Below are positions 23,401 to 33,115 of a stretch of 64,000 nucleotides of DNA, one piece after another (the first letter of the stretch is position 1; each line of letters starts with the position of its first letter). The translations under genes and the position numbers were made by a program. This DNA is from Ischnura elegans. Lineage: Eukaryota > Arthropoda > Insecta > Odonata > Coenagrionidae. The DNA lies in contig NC_060246.1 in the NCBI RefSeq assembly GCF_921293095.1, forward strand, positions 136,958,198 through 137,022,197. The letters are read 5' to 3'. Below the pieces are notes generated by a model. It did no database searches. It had not been told where the DNA came from and was given only the letters and a program-made list of their open reading frames with translations.

Positions 23401-24782
23401 CTTTGTTAATATTAATACGTACCTGTTATTAATTATTATATTGAAGAATCTTATCATAAGAATTTACTTTCAGATATTAGAAGCTGGAGTGGGGTGTAGT
23501 GATGAGGGCTTAGGACTTGTGAATACTAGATTTGATGGAGATAGTCTTCTTCAAGTTGGAGCTCTATTCTTGAACACACTTGGTAAATATATATCATTTT
23601 TGGTCATAGTTTATAAGTTTTTGGTGAATTATTTTTTAGTTTAGCTTGTTGGTAAAAATTAGAAAAAAGTCTTACCTGGAATTTAACTAATTACACTGAG
23701 CTTATTTTTTTTAGGAAAAATAGATGAAAATATCATGTATACAAATGTATTTTTATTTTTGGTCTTGGTAATATACAGTTTAACTATAAAATTTGTAATA
23801 TGTATGCAAAATTATTCTTTGGCCTACAATACAGTAAAATCTACCCTTCTGAAAAACACTTTTTTAACTGCACAAAAATTCTTTTTTAAATTTACATGGC
23901 ACTCTACAATGCCATTGTTAAACTTTTTGCTGCATACTCAGTCACTCACTCCCATAGCCATTTATACTCTTAAGTGGTATTTAGCCTCGCCAACTGTTTG
24001 CCTCTAACTCCTGACTTCTGCATTCGCCTCGCTGACTCCCATTTTCCCCATATCAATCTGCACCTCATCCTTCCATCTTTTTCTCGGTCTTCCTGGAGGT
24101 TGCCTTCCATCAGGGTTTTCTGCTCAGACTTGTTCTACTTGGGCCTCTTGCTCTCTTCGTATTATGTGCCCTGCCCATCGCAATATGTGGCTCTTAGCTT
24201 CAGCTAATACATCTGGCGAGTCAAAAAGGTCCCTGATTTCCCTGTTGTGTTTTCCTCTCCAGTTCTCCCTTGGTCCAAAAACTTTCCTGAACACTTTATT
24301 TTCAAAGACAATTCATTTATTTTCCGTTCTTTTGTCAATGACTCCTGATTCAATTCATTTACTCTTTCAAAATTGTGATCCTCAATTGTAATTTTTCTGG
24401 AGTTATCAGGGTTTTTATGGAACGGCATAAATTTGGTTTTATCATAATTGTGCAACGTATCATTTGTAATTTCAACCAATTTTGGGTATGTAGTTCGTGA
24501 GTAATTTTTTTAACATCGCCTTTCTTTTGTCTTAATGTAGGTTGTGTTTTTGTGGATGGTGCAGAGAAAACTACAAGACTTCCACCATTAGTCAAAGGCT
24601 CTAAAGTGGCCTTCTCCTGTGAGCGCATACGAGAAGATCGTATTAGGGTTAATATTGACAGCAATAACAAGACAGTGACTTACGATTGGAGGGTGGAAGG
24701 TGCCAGCTGTGAAAGTGAACACTTTCGCCTCTTCTTTGCCCTTTGTTTTGGTGAAACTGGATGGAAAGTGCTTGTAGAGTAA
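5454..24782 (+). CDS. CRLF3: Cytokine receptor-like factor 3 (CRLF3), 7 exons
   Basis: Exons: 5454-5564, 5738-6030, 6303-6483, 11701-12046, 16738-16868, 23474-23582 and 24541-24782 (TAA). Phases join correctly and give 470 residues (human about 442). An in-frame TGA at 5439 supports the start, which is a double Met. Residues 1-130 form a charged helical coiled coil; about 135-310 include the fibronectin III region, ending in the cytokine-receptor signature WSAWS at 294-298; 312-470 are the SPRY-like C-terminus ending in the conserved GWKVLV block. CRLF3 has no signal peptide or membrane segment here. In Locusta and Tribolium it has been linked to erythropoietin-responsive neuroprotection; Drosophila is reported to lack it. 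An acidic and Gly-rich insertion at about 218-247 interrupts the FN3 domain. The exon 1 donor (GTTTGT) and the exon 2 acceptor (near 5737) are weak, so that junction is the least certain. Introns 3-5 are swollen by transposons. Confidence 0.93.
6484..7254. other. CRLF3 intron 3, 5' part
   Basis: AT-rich intron sequence. Short open frames at 6569-6757 and 6965-7204 resemble nothing I know and are probably chance. Confidence 0.4.
7255..8060 (-). pseudogene. Helitron-type PIF1-like helicase fragment
   Basis: Minus-strand translation in shifting frames matches the C-terminal third of the PIF1-like helicase carried by Helitrons. In order: FSKQLLTKGNGNIPDD and an LISF segment; LAILVAKNEDVDDLN; the NYPSEFLN and VPGL segments; MILRNLNQPKVCNGM; IPTISMTPTDMCFEF; the helicase motif MINKSQG; a degraded block like ENPCFSHGQLYVACSRVG; and a tail APDKKTKTVVYQK. 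Several frameshifts and stops make it non-functional. No Rep/HUH region and no Helitron ends were seen, so this is a partial copy in CRLF3 intron 3. The family call is confident; the exact limits are approximate. Confidence 0.8.
8061..8894. other. CRLF3 intron 3, unassigned
   Basis: No gene or repeat boundary recognised between the helicase fragment and the Tigger-like element. Confidence 0.35.
8895..10292. mobile_element. Pogo/Tigger-like non-autonomous element 1
   Basis: A 1.4 kb element bounded by TA (8893-8894 and 10293-10294). Left end starts CAGTACACTTTCGTTAATAC; the right end read inward starts CAGTAGACTCTTGTTATTAC. Subterminal words TTCGTTAATACGAAC (left) and ACGAACTTCGTTATTATGAA (right) repeat inside both ends. 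No DDE transposase frame survives. An internal inverted repeat of about 19 bp (9660-9678 with 9984-10002, core CCGGCCGGCGAGAGTTG) may mark a second, nested element. TA duplication and CAGT ends are typical of Tc1/mariner pogo-type elements. Confidence 0.75.
9660..10002. repeat. Inverted repeat pair inside Tigger-like element 1
   Basis: GTCCGGCCGGCGAGAGTTG at the left is matched by CAACTCTCGGCGGCCGGAC at the right with one mismatch, enclosing about 305 bp that is more GC-rich than its surroundings. It may be a nested element; no target duplication was clear. Confidence 0.55.
10391..10669. mobile_element. 279-bp MITE with TA duplication
   Basis: Ends are TATCAATGGCTAAGTTCTAA and, read inward from the right, TATCGATGGCTAAGTTCTAA, continuing identically through CAACACG: one mismatch in 27. 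TA flanks both sides (10389-10390, 10670-10671). The word AAGTTCTAACAACAC recurs just inside the left end. It has no coding capacity and lies in CRLF3 intron 3. Confidence 0.85.
10672..11700. other. CRLF3 intron 3, 3' part
   Basis: AT-rich. Frames at 10792-11127 and 11558-11929 are low-complexity or shadows of exon 4. The segment ends in a good pyrimidine tract and CAG at 11700. Confidence 0.4.
12093..12735. mobile_element. 643-bp MITE, CAGGGT ends
   Basis: Left end CAGGGTACCCACTCAACC, right end read inward CAGGGTTTCCACTCAATC. Subterminal words AAAACCGTGAAT and CCGTGAATTT repeat at both ends. The flanks share TTATG on each side, so the target duplication looks like 5 bp. CAGGG ends suggest a hAT-type element, but the duplication is shorter than the usual 8 bp, so the superfamily is open. 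Confidence 0.7.
12745..15038. mobile_element. Tigger-like element family A, copy 1
   Basis: A 2.29 kb element flanked by TA (12743-12744, 15039-15040). The left end begins CAGTAAAACTTTGATTTTAC and the right end, read inward, begins CAGTAAAACTTCGATTATAC. The word GCGTAAAATCAAG or close variants recurs several times inside both ends. The body holds a tRNA-related SINE piece and a stretch (13600-14700) that is essentially identical to copy 2 at 57133-59361. No transposase is visible; a 60-codon minus frame (13755-13937) and two 70-codon frames are shared with copy 2 only because the DNA is the same. It sits in CRLF3 intron 4. Confidence 0.85.
13312..13585 (+). repeat. 5'-truncated tRNA-derived SINE (in family A copy 1)
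   Basis: The segment carries a tRNA B-box-like GGGTTCAAGTCC at 13339-13350 followed by a non-tRNA body. An A box is not evident upstream, so the tRNA head appears truncated or degraded. The same segment is in family A copy 2, so it was present before the two copies separated. SINE identity is inferred from the B box only. Confidence 0.4.
15200..15914. mobile_element. Pogo/Tigger-like non-autonomous element 2
   Basis: A 715-bp element flanked by TA (15198-15199, 15915-15916). Left end CAGCACACTCCCGATTATCG; right end read inward CAACAGACTTTAGATTATCC. Subterminal GATTATC and GGATAATC words repeat near both ends. No transposase. It lies 161 bp downstream of family A copy 1. Confidence 0.75.
15917..16737. 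other. CRLF3 intron 4, 3' part
   Basis: AT-rich intron sequence without recognised features, ending in TTTCATTTACAG before exon 5. Confidence 0.4.
17060..19814. mobile_element. Near-intact hAT transposon (ZBED/Charlie-like)
   Basis: A 2,755-bp element with perfect 15-bp terminal inverted repeats, CAGTGGTTCCCAACC (17060-17074) and its complement (19800-19814), flanked by a perfect 8-bp target duplication CTGTAAAG (17052-17059, 19815-19822). An 8-bp duplication and CAGTGG ends are standard for hAT. It carries one minus-strand transposase frame broken only by two stop codons. It lies in CRLF3 intron 5. The perfect ends and duplication suggest a fairly recent insertion. Confidence 0.95.
17412..19340 (-). 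pseudogene. hAT transposase, two in-frame stops
   Basis: Read from 19340 down to 17412 in one frame (642 codons): an N-terminal BED-type zinc finger (CLVCGATLSN... with HLNSKHP), a DDE/RNase-H-like core including QVDESTDIAGKCQ and CTDGAPSM, a CFLHREALVAK segment, and a C-terminal hAT dimerisation block (SYLCEQAFSAMATIKSKQRNR). Two TAG codons interrupt it, at about 18066-18068 and near 17951-17953; no frameshift was found. The 424-codon first part and the 171-codon last part are each open. The family is the ZBED5/SCAND3-like hAT group, which has also been domesticated in vertebrates, but here the flanking terminal repeats mark it as a transposon gene. Either stop could instead be a sequencing error. 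Confidence 0.92.
19864..21625. mobile_element. 1.76-kb TA-flanked element with CCGTATAAGCG ends
   Basis: Ends CCGTATAAGCGCGTGTAAGA and, read inward from the right, CCGTATAAGCGTGTGTAAGA, continuing GGCGCA; one mismatch in 26. TA lies on both sides (19862-19863, 21626-21627). It begins 42 bp after the hAT duplication. Inside are stacked hairpins: GC-rich inverted words around 20515-20610 (GGGGAAGGAGCGCG/CGCGCTCCCTCCCC), CCTTTTTCAAT/ATTGAAAAAGG around 21437-21463, and ATAACTGTCGA/TCGACAGTTAT around 21470-21514. No protein recognised. Confidence 0.75.
21700..22330. other. CRLF3 intron 5, unassigned
   Basis: AT-rich intron sequence with no recognised gene or element. Confidence 0.35.
22336..22482. 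mobile_element. 147-bp MITE with poly-C/poly-G arms
   Basis: Left arm CTGTGTATGTCTGAATATAG followed by CCCCCCCC; right arm read inward CCGTATTTCTCCGAATATAG followed by CCCCCCC. TA on each side (22334-22335, 22483-22484). It is a foldback-capable short element without coding capacity. Confidence 0.75.
22774..23000. repeat. Diverged fragment of the 19864-21625 element
   Basis: The stretch starting GGTTATTATCCTACGATGCT and including CTCTTGGGAAGG and GGAACTCTTT aligns with 21180-21410 in the same orientation, with substitutions and small gaps. No terminal repeats accompany it, so it is an internal fragment. Confidence 0.7.
23950..24300 (-). pseudogene. Non-LTR retrotransposon RT C-terminal fragment
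   Basis: The minus strand reads NKVFRKVFGPRENWRGKHN, then DLFDSPDV, LRWAGHIIRREQEAQVEQV, a stop, GRQPPGRPRKRWKDEV and IDMGKMGVSEANAEV. This order (RWAGH, then GRP-x-RW, then a helical tail) is the standard C-terminus of LINE reverse transcriptases downstream of the polymerase core. At least two stops are present. It lies in CRLF3 intron 6, antisense to the gene. Confidence 0.85.
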
Positions 24783-24828
24783 CTGTTAACTTTTCTCACC
24801 AAATCTTTTACTTCAGGTTTCTATGATT

Positions 24829-24834
24829 AATAAA
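24829..24834 (+). terminator. Candidate CRLF3 polyadenylation signal
   Basis: AATAAA 47 bp after the CRLF3 stop codon. It is the nearest canonical signal; use is not shown by the sequence alone. Confidence 0.5.
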
Positions 24835-27404
24835 TACATAGTTGATGTTGAATCTTGCCATGCCAGAGTGGAGCATTTATCAAAATATTCCTCAGTGAAT
24901 ATTATTTAACACCAAAGCAGAGGTATTTTAGTTAATGTAATTAATCGCATGAAATGGTCTATGTTATTGTGCCAAATAGTCAGCCATTTAAAATATAATT
25001 GTTATCAATTATGCAATATTTTCTTATAATCATTGAAAAATGATTTTTGTAAGTACTGATAATGGTTTTTGCCATAATGGCCCACTTTAAGATATGCTCA
25101 TCTGTGCAACCATTTTTGAAGTTTATTATCAGAGTGCAAAGGTGTGTGTGAGATGGTGAATTGAAATTGCTTGCATAATACTCCATAATGCTCATAGTGC
25201 TTGATCTGTGTTTAAATACTCTGTTCAACTTTTAATATGTTGCTAGATTTTATATTTCAATTAATATTAATATTTTTTAAGACAATTGTAGCATTTTTTC
25301 CTGAATTGGTTTTACCCTTCTCATTATTTTACTGTTTGACAAGAATTACATGCCCTTGTAGAGGACTAAAATATGCAGCAGAATTGTTATTTCCAGAAGG
25401 CCTTGTGAAAATGAACTTTATCTCAGTATGTTTATGTATTTACTGGGTGATCTTAAAATGTTGGAAAATTGAATCATTAGCTATGTGATGTAGCTCTCAT
25501 TGTGTTTGGATGTGCTAATAATATGGTGTGGAAATCAAACTCTCGAAAGGTCAGCGTTATTCACGGTGTCAATCTTAGAGGAAGTGAGATATTTCAAGCA
25601 ACTTATGGAAGTGTTCTTTAAAGCTTCCAATGGAGGTCGCTTTGATATTTGCTTTTATTACCAAATGTACATTTTAAATGCTTAGGCAATATTTTTTTTG
25701 TTTTATGCACATTTAAGATGAGCATGCCATATTATTTTGTGTGAAAGCAACGGTGGATTTTATTGAAATATCTGAAAATCATATTTTGTGACCAATGCAT
25801 ACATGAAACCTATCATAAAGGTTATAGAAATCTTATACATTTTATATTTTGCTTTTATTTATTGAATTATTCAGTATGTTCTTAAAATGAGCAGAGGCCT
25901 AATTAATCAAATTGTTGTCTGAATTTACAAATACTACGTGTATTATATGTTTTTTGATTCCCAATTATTGGAATTCTCAGGTGATATCTAATAGATATGT
26001 TTTTGGAAATTGAAATGAGAAAAATGGTGGGCTGTTTAGTGTTGATTTTAATTTTGGTGATTAAACAGAAATCAAGTGAGTGATGAAATGAGGCTTAGAG
26101 CCATCATTTTTAGGTCTTGAAAGGTATACATTTATGACGACTCTCTTCCACCTACTCTGAATATTATAATGTTATTGAGGATTAAAGATTTATGCTCAAG
26201 ATAATAGTAAAAGTTTGAAGGGAGAGTGAAGACTCAATTTCTGGCTATTAAGTGAGCTTGTAGAATATGTTATATTTATTTGGTAAATGGCCTTTGTGTA
26301 ATCAGTTATCCAAATTTTTCAAAGCAATATGTATCAGTGTTAGGAACTTCCAACGAGTTCAAACTTTGCTTATTTGTTATTGTCTCCTCCTAGACTAACA
26401 TTCCTTGGGTAAACATTTGGTTACGCATTCATTCGTTCCTTTTTGTCTACATTTATAATTTAGGGAATTAAAAAAAAAAGAAGGGAAGATTTTTGGATTT
26501 GGAATAAAGTCAACGCATGGCCACCAAATGTGAAAAAAATGGAGATGTTATACTTCAGGAACATTTTTGGTGATGAAGTCAAAATATTCCACTCATTCAG
26601 TGATTTAAGTTCCTAACTCAAAATGATATGTATTTTTAATGTATTTTGACTTTCTCCAAGAGCCTTTTCTTCCATAATACCTTTTAAACAGCCTATTATG
26701 ATTCTCATTTCATGGCTATTGCTTAAAAATTAAGGAAAATTTATTTTGTTGGATTAAGTGCTGTCGATATTCATTAGTTTCCAGTGTACTTGACTTAGGA
26801 AAGTGAGTGTGTGAGTTCCATATCATGACCTTACATTTAATTGGTCACAATTATCACTGCCAATACTCTCAGAATTGCTCTCTCATAGCATCATGATGTG
26901 AGCTATTGCTCTCATTCATTCAGTAATTATCAGCTAATTGTAAGCTTGGGAATAACTCATTTCCATGTCATTTACTATTGAGGCTGAATGCTGCCAATTT
27001 TAATATTTTGTATACACTTTGAAGTTTAACTTAAATGTGTTCAGGTTCATCTCAGTCTGAAGCTGAAACTACCATAAAAAAAAACTGTGGTACTGTGTGA
27101 GTTGAATTTGCTGTAATGTTAATATCTTAACATGTAAGAACTAACCATTTAAATGATGGAAGAAGCAACAGTGTGCTCAAGTTTTACTGTGCTTTTGTTG
27201 CATTAGAATATTTTAAAGGAATTAAAAATTCCTCTTTAAATTACATACTGCATTTCTATGTGTCTAATAAGATTTAGATACCTGTAAGCAGGGCAAAAAT
27301 GATGTCTACCTTAAAATCATGTCATAGTATGATGTTATTGCAAAATTTTTTTGAAGGATTTCATTTAATATTTCTGGATCTGTTCCTTACAGTATCATGT
27401 AGTG
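24835..27404. other. Intergenic AT-rich DNA downstream of CRLF3
   Basis: No gene, splice-supported exon or repeat end recognised. It may include an extended CRLF3 3' UTR. Confidence 0.35.
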
Positions 27405-27665
27405 CAGTGGCGTAACTATGGGGGGGGGGGGTGAAGGGGATAGATCCCCCCCAATGCCTCAGAGAAATAAAAAAATATTTTAAACTATTGTCTAGTTTTG
27501 ACATATAATTACTGCACTTACTCAAAGTGAAATTTTAAGTGCCAAAATGATGTAAAAATTATTTCCAGGAATGTGATTTTTCAAAAATTTTCCCAGACCA
27601 CCTGTTGCTCAGAGGGGGGGCTCACCCCCAGACCCTCCCAAAGCATATTCCTAGTTACGCCACTG
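27405..27665. mobile_element. 261-bp hAT-like MITE
   Basis: Perfect 14-bp terminal repeats CAGTGGCGTAACTA and its complement. Flanking 8-mers ATGTAGTG and ATGTAATG differ at one base, consistent with an 8-bp target duplication. G- and C-runs follow the ends (11 Gs from about 27420). No coding capacity. Confidence 0.85.
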
Positions 27666-28924
27666 ATGTAATGGAATGTTTCCAGTGAAGTGAAATGGCT
27701 AAAAATGGGGAAATGGCTAGCTTTTAGAGGGTCTACTTTGTGGATATAATCGGTGGGTAGCTTTTTTTTTTGATGCTCCATATCTCCAGCATTGACCTTT
27801 GACTGCGATGTTAACTTAATATTGCTCACAGTTCTGCAGTCTCTATAATTAGTTGTGGCACAAAGGTCTGCCTTTTTTCTTAGGTCATCTAGCAAATCCC
27901 ATTTGTGCCTTATCAGTTATGTATATCTTTGTCTATCACCTGGAAAGTATGCGACAAAACAATAAACTTGCAAAGAATTGGGCAAAAAATAGGATTGATG
28001 CATCCTCTGTAATGAGACATTGGTTTAAAATTTTATTACCTGGAGTTGCTTAAAGCCCTATGTTTTTTATGGGGCTAATATTTTTTAAATGTGTATAAGT
28101 TTCTCTTTAAATAATGATTGATAGTGTAGGCATTGACATTGTGTCTAGCAGCTGGGAATTCCTTGAAATCTATGATTTTACTTTGAAATTGTTAACCTAT
28201 TGCATCATACACAGCGTAATCTCTCTGATACATAATGCTCTTGAATTTGTTGTATGATGTTGAAGTGTTAATTGAAGCTGCTCTATTGAAAGTATTGACC
28301 TTTTTAAGGAATAATTCAGTATCAAAAAATATTCCAATGATTCTATTGGAAGATGGGGAACTGAGTGACTACTGACGTTGTGGATTAGTACATATTAACT
28401 AATGATCAGTCCTTCACGACCTTTACTCCTCTTCCATTTATGCAATGCAATCCCTCCCCTCTGTCCATACTTGATGTTAGCAGTCATGATCAACAGAGGT
28501 GAGGTGCTATTTATGAGGAAATATTTATGGAATTTTCAGAAAGAGAGATAAGTGGAACATTTGGAGGAATTTTATATGTATGTATGTATTTTCTGATGCG
28601 CCATCATTCAGGTGACTTGTTCATATTACACTCAGGTCAGAAAAATGTGTTTGAATTTCTTTGGCTGGAGAAAGAAGGCCACTAGAAAGCTAATTGATAT
28701 TTTGACAGACAAATAGTGGTGTCACAAACTTTGCAGAGGCACTTTTTCCCAGAAACCTTATTAGTGTATGTATTGCATTTGTATGAATGCCATGGTTTCC
28801 CAAAGTCAAAGATTTTAGTTGCGTATCCTATCTCACTATTATGTCTTAAAATTTGTTAAGAGCATCATGTGGCCCTATTTTTGATGCTATAATCATGTTG
28901 AGGGTGGTGTTAGCTCCCAAAAGC
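27666..28924. other. Intergenic, nothing recognised
   Basis: AT-rich, with a short GTAT microsatellite near 28576. No gene seen. Confidence 0.35.
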
Positions 28925-29215
28925 ATGCGTACCCAGTGGGGGGAAGGGGGGCAACTGCCCCCCCCCTTGAAGCAAAAATAAATTTAGTTCAAAACAAAAG
29001 TTATGAACAAATTTTTCCTCTTGAAGAAAAATGATATTAATATAAGACATCAAACTAAAATAAAAATCATTATTTTTTCAAGCAAATAATTATAAAAACT
29101 AATAAATTGCTATCTTAATTTCCTTAAAATTTTGGTTTCATTAACCTTTTCTGCACAAAAAAGTTACAACTTGAAAGACCACCGCTAGTTTTGCCCCCCC
29201 CCCCCCCCTTTGCAT
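28925..29215. repeat. GCGTACCCAG MITE, diverged copy
   Basis: Starts GCATGCGTACCCAGTGGGG, then a C/G-run hairpin, GAAGCAAAAATAAA and a body related to the copies at about 30667, 34518 and 61266. It ends in a 17-base C run. The far terminus is missing or unrecognisable. Confidence 0.65.
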
Positions 29216-30169
29216 TCATTTTCTTAGCCTTTATTTCTATCAGTTAGGCTGTGATTGACGTTCCCTAGTCCTCTTTATATTTAGTATTCTCAGAGCTGAT
29301 TTCAGTTGTAAGCATAATGTAAATTAGTTTTTTAATTTCTCCAGCCTAATGTGAAAATTTTTTTACCTGTTATATGAGTAACTTTTTATCATTTGCATAT
29401 TGGCTGTCTCTGATCTTTCTGAAGAACTGCAACAATCTTGCTTGATCATACTTTCTATATAATCACTGAAGGATAACCAACTCAAACCTATGTCTTTACA
29501 TGCATACTTTCCAAAATCTGAAGTGGTCCTAAAAATAAGGTCTTGAATGAGATTAGACTAAGAACTAATACTTTCGCACACTCTAACAAATAGATAGGAA
29601 AAGCTTTACAATGGAGCAGTCATCTTTGGGGTATGCACATGCTACGAGAAGAGCATATGGCTGCCTGTTCAACTCAAATTATTAGCTTTTGTCCTCGCCC
29701 TGAAAAAGCTATTCTCTCTCTTTTGACCCCCATACATTTTGAAGCCATTTTGCTTGACTCCATATCCTTCCCCTACACATTTTGCTTCAAGAAGAGTACT
29801 TGTTTAAGAGATATTCTTCTCCCATCCTGCACACAATACCTCCCAGACTAACACCTGCACTTCTACACCTTAGGGTATACAATTTAAATATCCCCTTCCC
29901 TCTATGTTGGATCTGGCACTGAATATAGAAGGTACACTAACCGCTACGTAGCATAATATCAGTTCCCCGGAATGGAAAAAATAAGTGGAAGGATACCTAC
30001 GGAAGGGCTTTACATCTTGCAACACACTATTGGAAATAATATTTGAGCTCCCGCCAATCGGCGACGAGCGGAAGTAGCGACCCTAAGCGTCTCCGATAGC
30101 GCTCACCGCTACTACAAAGCGGTCGTATACGGGGAAATTCCACTGTTCATTTCCTCTGAATGTATCCAT
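29216..30169. other. Intergenic, nothing recognised
   Basis: No gene or element end identified before the TTA target site at 30170. Confidence 0.35.
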
Positions 30170-30236
30170 TTATGCCCCGTTTACACCACGATCGTCGCGA
30201 CGTTGATCGCGACTACTGCACGTTTACACGTCTAAA

Positions 30237-30280
30237 AGCGTAGCCTACGTTATATATATGTATATAACGTAGGCTACGCT
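30237..30280. repeat. Perfect 20-bp-arm hairpin
   Basis: Arms AGCGTAGCCTACGTTATATA and its exact complement separated by TATG. It lies 64 bp inside the left end of the Harbinger-like element. No mismatch in 20 pairs is notable next to the diverged DNA around it. Confidence 0.9.
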
Positions 30281-30666
30281 AAAAGTTACCATCGTAACTC
30301 AGTGCTGCCCTCGTTGTGGAATTGTGTCCTTAGACCATTTAAGTAAGTAGACCTGCCGTTCGGGCGGAACGCTGTGGCCAACATCGCACGGTGGGGAAGT
30401 GAGTGGGATGAGGGAGCGTGACGTCACGGTTGGGACCGCAGACGATATTCTGTATGCGCGCTTGAGATATTTTAACGCTCATCCGCTGCAAAGTCGCTGA
30501 AAAGTGACAATATTGGGCACGCAAAATGATTATACACTTAATAAATATATTTTTACGATTAACTAAGGCATTTTATAGCCTTGATTGTGCGCAAAAAGCT
30601 AAATAAATCAAGATAAAGCTAGAAGCGATCGCATTAAATAAATTGATTAAGAATGTCATATGTAAA

Positions 30667-31040
30667 CATGGGCGTACCCAGCGAAGGGCAGGGGGAGCAG
30701 CTGTCCCCCTAGAAGCAAAAATCGCATAAGTCTTTAAGCAAAATCAGTACTGAATTGAAACGAAAGTATTCAACAAATTTTCTTCAAACCATGAACGAAA
30801 AATGATATGTATTAGTATAAGTTAAGTAACTGAAATAAAACTATTTTTTCAATGAAATAATCTCATAAACTAAAAAAGCGCTGTTATAATGTTCTTATAA
30901 TGTTGGTTTCATTCATCTTTTCCATGCTAAAATGCCACAACTTGGCTTGCCCCCCCCCCCCTCCTAGATCATGGCTTCCCCCCCTAGACCATGGCTTTCC
31001 TCCCCCTAGACCATGGCTTCACCCCCTCTAGGTAAAAAGT
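30667..31040. repeat. Nested GCGTACCCAG MITE (unit 1)
   Basis: Starts ACATGGGCGTACCCAGCGA, with GGGGGAGCAGCTGTCCCCCT hairpin, GAAGCAAAAATCGCA and a C-rich right part with repeated CCATGGCTT words. The same nested copy is in unit 2, so it inserted before the units duplicated. Confidence 0.75.
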
Positions 31041-32339
31041 AGGGGTTCTGGAAAGTATCACGTAATTTTTTCCGCAAAAACCAGTTTATTGCGATCTCGG
31101 TAATCTTCAATAAAAATAATTAAACAAATCGTTTTATTTATGAGCCCAACACAATTAAGCCTAGATTAACGTATTTACACTGAAAATACGAATTTTGAAA
31201 AATCCTACGTGAGATTAGAAAGAAGGCGAGGAGTAAAATCCTACGATATCTCAAATAGGATGAAGGGAGGGGTCCATAAAAAGGAAAAATTATTTTAGAA
31301 ATATTACTTATTACTAGTAGATTAACCTAACGGTGACATTCCTAGAAAATGAATATTAACACTGTCCCAACGGTCGTGTGTCATTTTTAACCCGTAATTT
31401 TAGTAACTTTGCATCGAGCAATATTCATGAAAATTGGCACACTTATGGGGAAAGGTCCTAAGTTTTGTTGACTGTAAGCAAAATTTTACAATTTTGACCT
31501 TTTGACCTCACAATGTGGGTCCAAACCAAAAATTTTAATTTGCCTTATGTGGTTTTAATCTAAAAAAATCGAGATAGAAAAAAGTCTACATTTCATTGAC
31601 CAAGATGTCAATTCTCAGGTTTTCGGACCCGAGAAACCCGAAAATAACACTTTCATTTACGAAAATTCAACCGTTGACCCAGTTAGGTCATCGTCAAGGT
31701 CATAAGGGTGGCAAAAAGAATAGCAAATATGATGCATTAAAAATTAAGTTTCGTATAATTTTTTCTTTGGCATATTTCTTATATTTGAGTGATTTTTTTC
31801 TTCATTTCTTTTGCGGAAAAGGTCGTGAAATTTTTCACACGAATTTGTTTAGTTATATTTCACACATTGAATTGCTTTTCTGATGCACACACTTATTTAC
31901 AGTAGAAAAAACGAGTTCAGTCGCAGCAATTGCTAATTGTGGTAAGGGCAAAGAATATTTCTTAATTTTAGGGCAATATTGTATGGAATATGCTTTGTTT
32001 CAAATGATGAAATATTTATAACCTTTGTGCTGAAGCCCAAGATTTTACCCTTTTTTAACCAATATATTTTTTTAAATAATGATACCTCATTAAAAAGATC
32101 GTTTTTGGAAATATTATTATATGGAAAATTTTATGCACAATGATCGAATGATTTTAGAACATCATTCCAATTAAGTTTATCTTTTAATGTAATCCAATGA
32201 AAATGTTCAATATAATTTTAATATAGCGTCCACTCTTCTAAATAATCTTTGCAGTTACGATAGAAATTTTTAACGTGATTCATGATATCTGCATGATTTA
32301 TTGCACCCACTTCGAGCTCACTTATGCTCTTATCGATGG

Positions 32340-33115
32340 TTAATGGAAGAAAATTACACTCTGACCGCTTTTGACTCAGATATTTTTAACTTCATTCGCT
32401 ACTTCGATTACCAAAATTTTATCATCTTCAATAACTTCAATAGCATTTTGAAAAAGAGGTGATTGATTGTTTTTAAACTCTAGCTAAATTTGAGGATTCT
32501 TTTCAAAACTCTCTTCTACAATTTTAGGACATTGAACCTGATATAGAAAGTAGGAATTCATAGTGTGGTATAATTTAAAAATTCTATCTACAGCTGACGA
32601 AAGAGGTAACTAGCGCGTTTTACTGTAACCAAGTATTTTCTTATGCATGCGACTTCCGCAGTTTCACAAAATTCTTTCAGCATTTGAAGACGCACAGTGT
32701 AATTTAGAAATAAAAATATATTTTAATGACAATATTTTCCACATCTGCGGGCAACAAAACAGCAGCTGTTTGAACGGCGTTATGTATCATGTGCGCTGCA
32801 AAACCGATTTGATAAATTGTGATGTACAGGCCTTACATCTGAAGGAAAGACTATGAAAAATAGAATGGAAAGACATCCTTCTGCTAATGCTAGTTTCTTT
32901 TCTTCGTCTCCATAAATTGTTTTTACTAAAAATTTCTGTATTTTTGGAGGAAGATGCAGCAGTATTTAAATATCTTTTATGCTCTTGCGTCTCCAAGTGC
33001 TTCGAAATATCATACTGCCGTGAAAAATAGAAAATTATCCGTTATATTTCACACATTTGACAGAGTAATCGCTTCTGGATTTTTTAATAAAATGAGATTC
33101 ACTTCTTAGATGATT
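32340..33115 (-). pseudogene. Decayed hAT transposase (unit 1)
   Basis: Minus-strand fragments in several frames follow hAT order: a BED-finger-like end (EHKRYLNTAASSS), AHMIHNAVQTAAVLLPADVE, LKEFCETAEV, FVSAVDRIF-like and NSYFLYQVQCPKIVEE, then NAIEVIEDDKILVIEVANE. This matches the region of hAT transposases where AHIVHNA-type, RWLSL-type and CPKI-type blocks occur. Many stops and frameshifts. The C-terminal dimerisation block was not found. Confidence 0.7.

Noticed and set aside
27420-29205. Poly-G and poly-C runs as regulatory quadruplexes
   Set aside because: They coincide with MITE ends; no evidence of a regulatory role from sequence.
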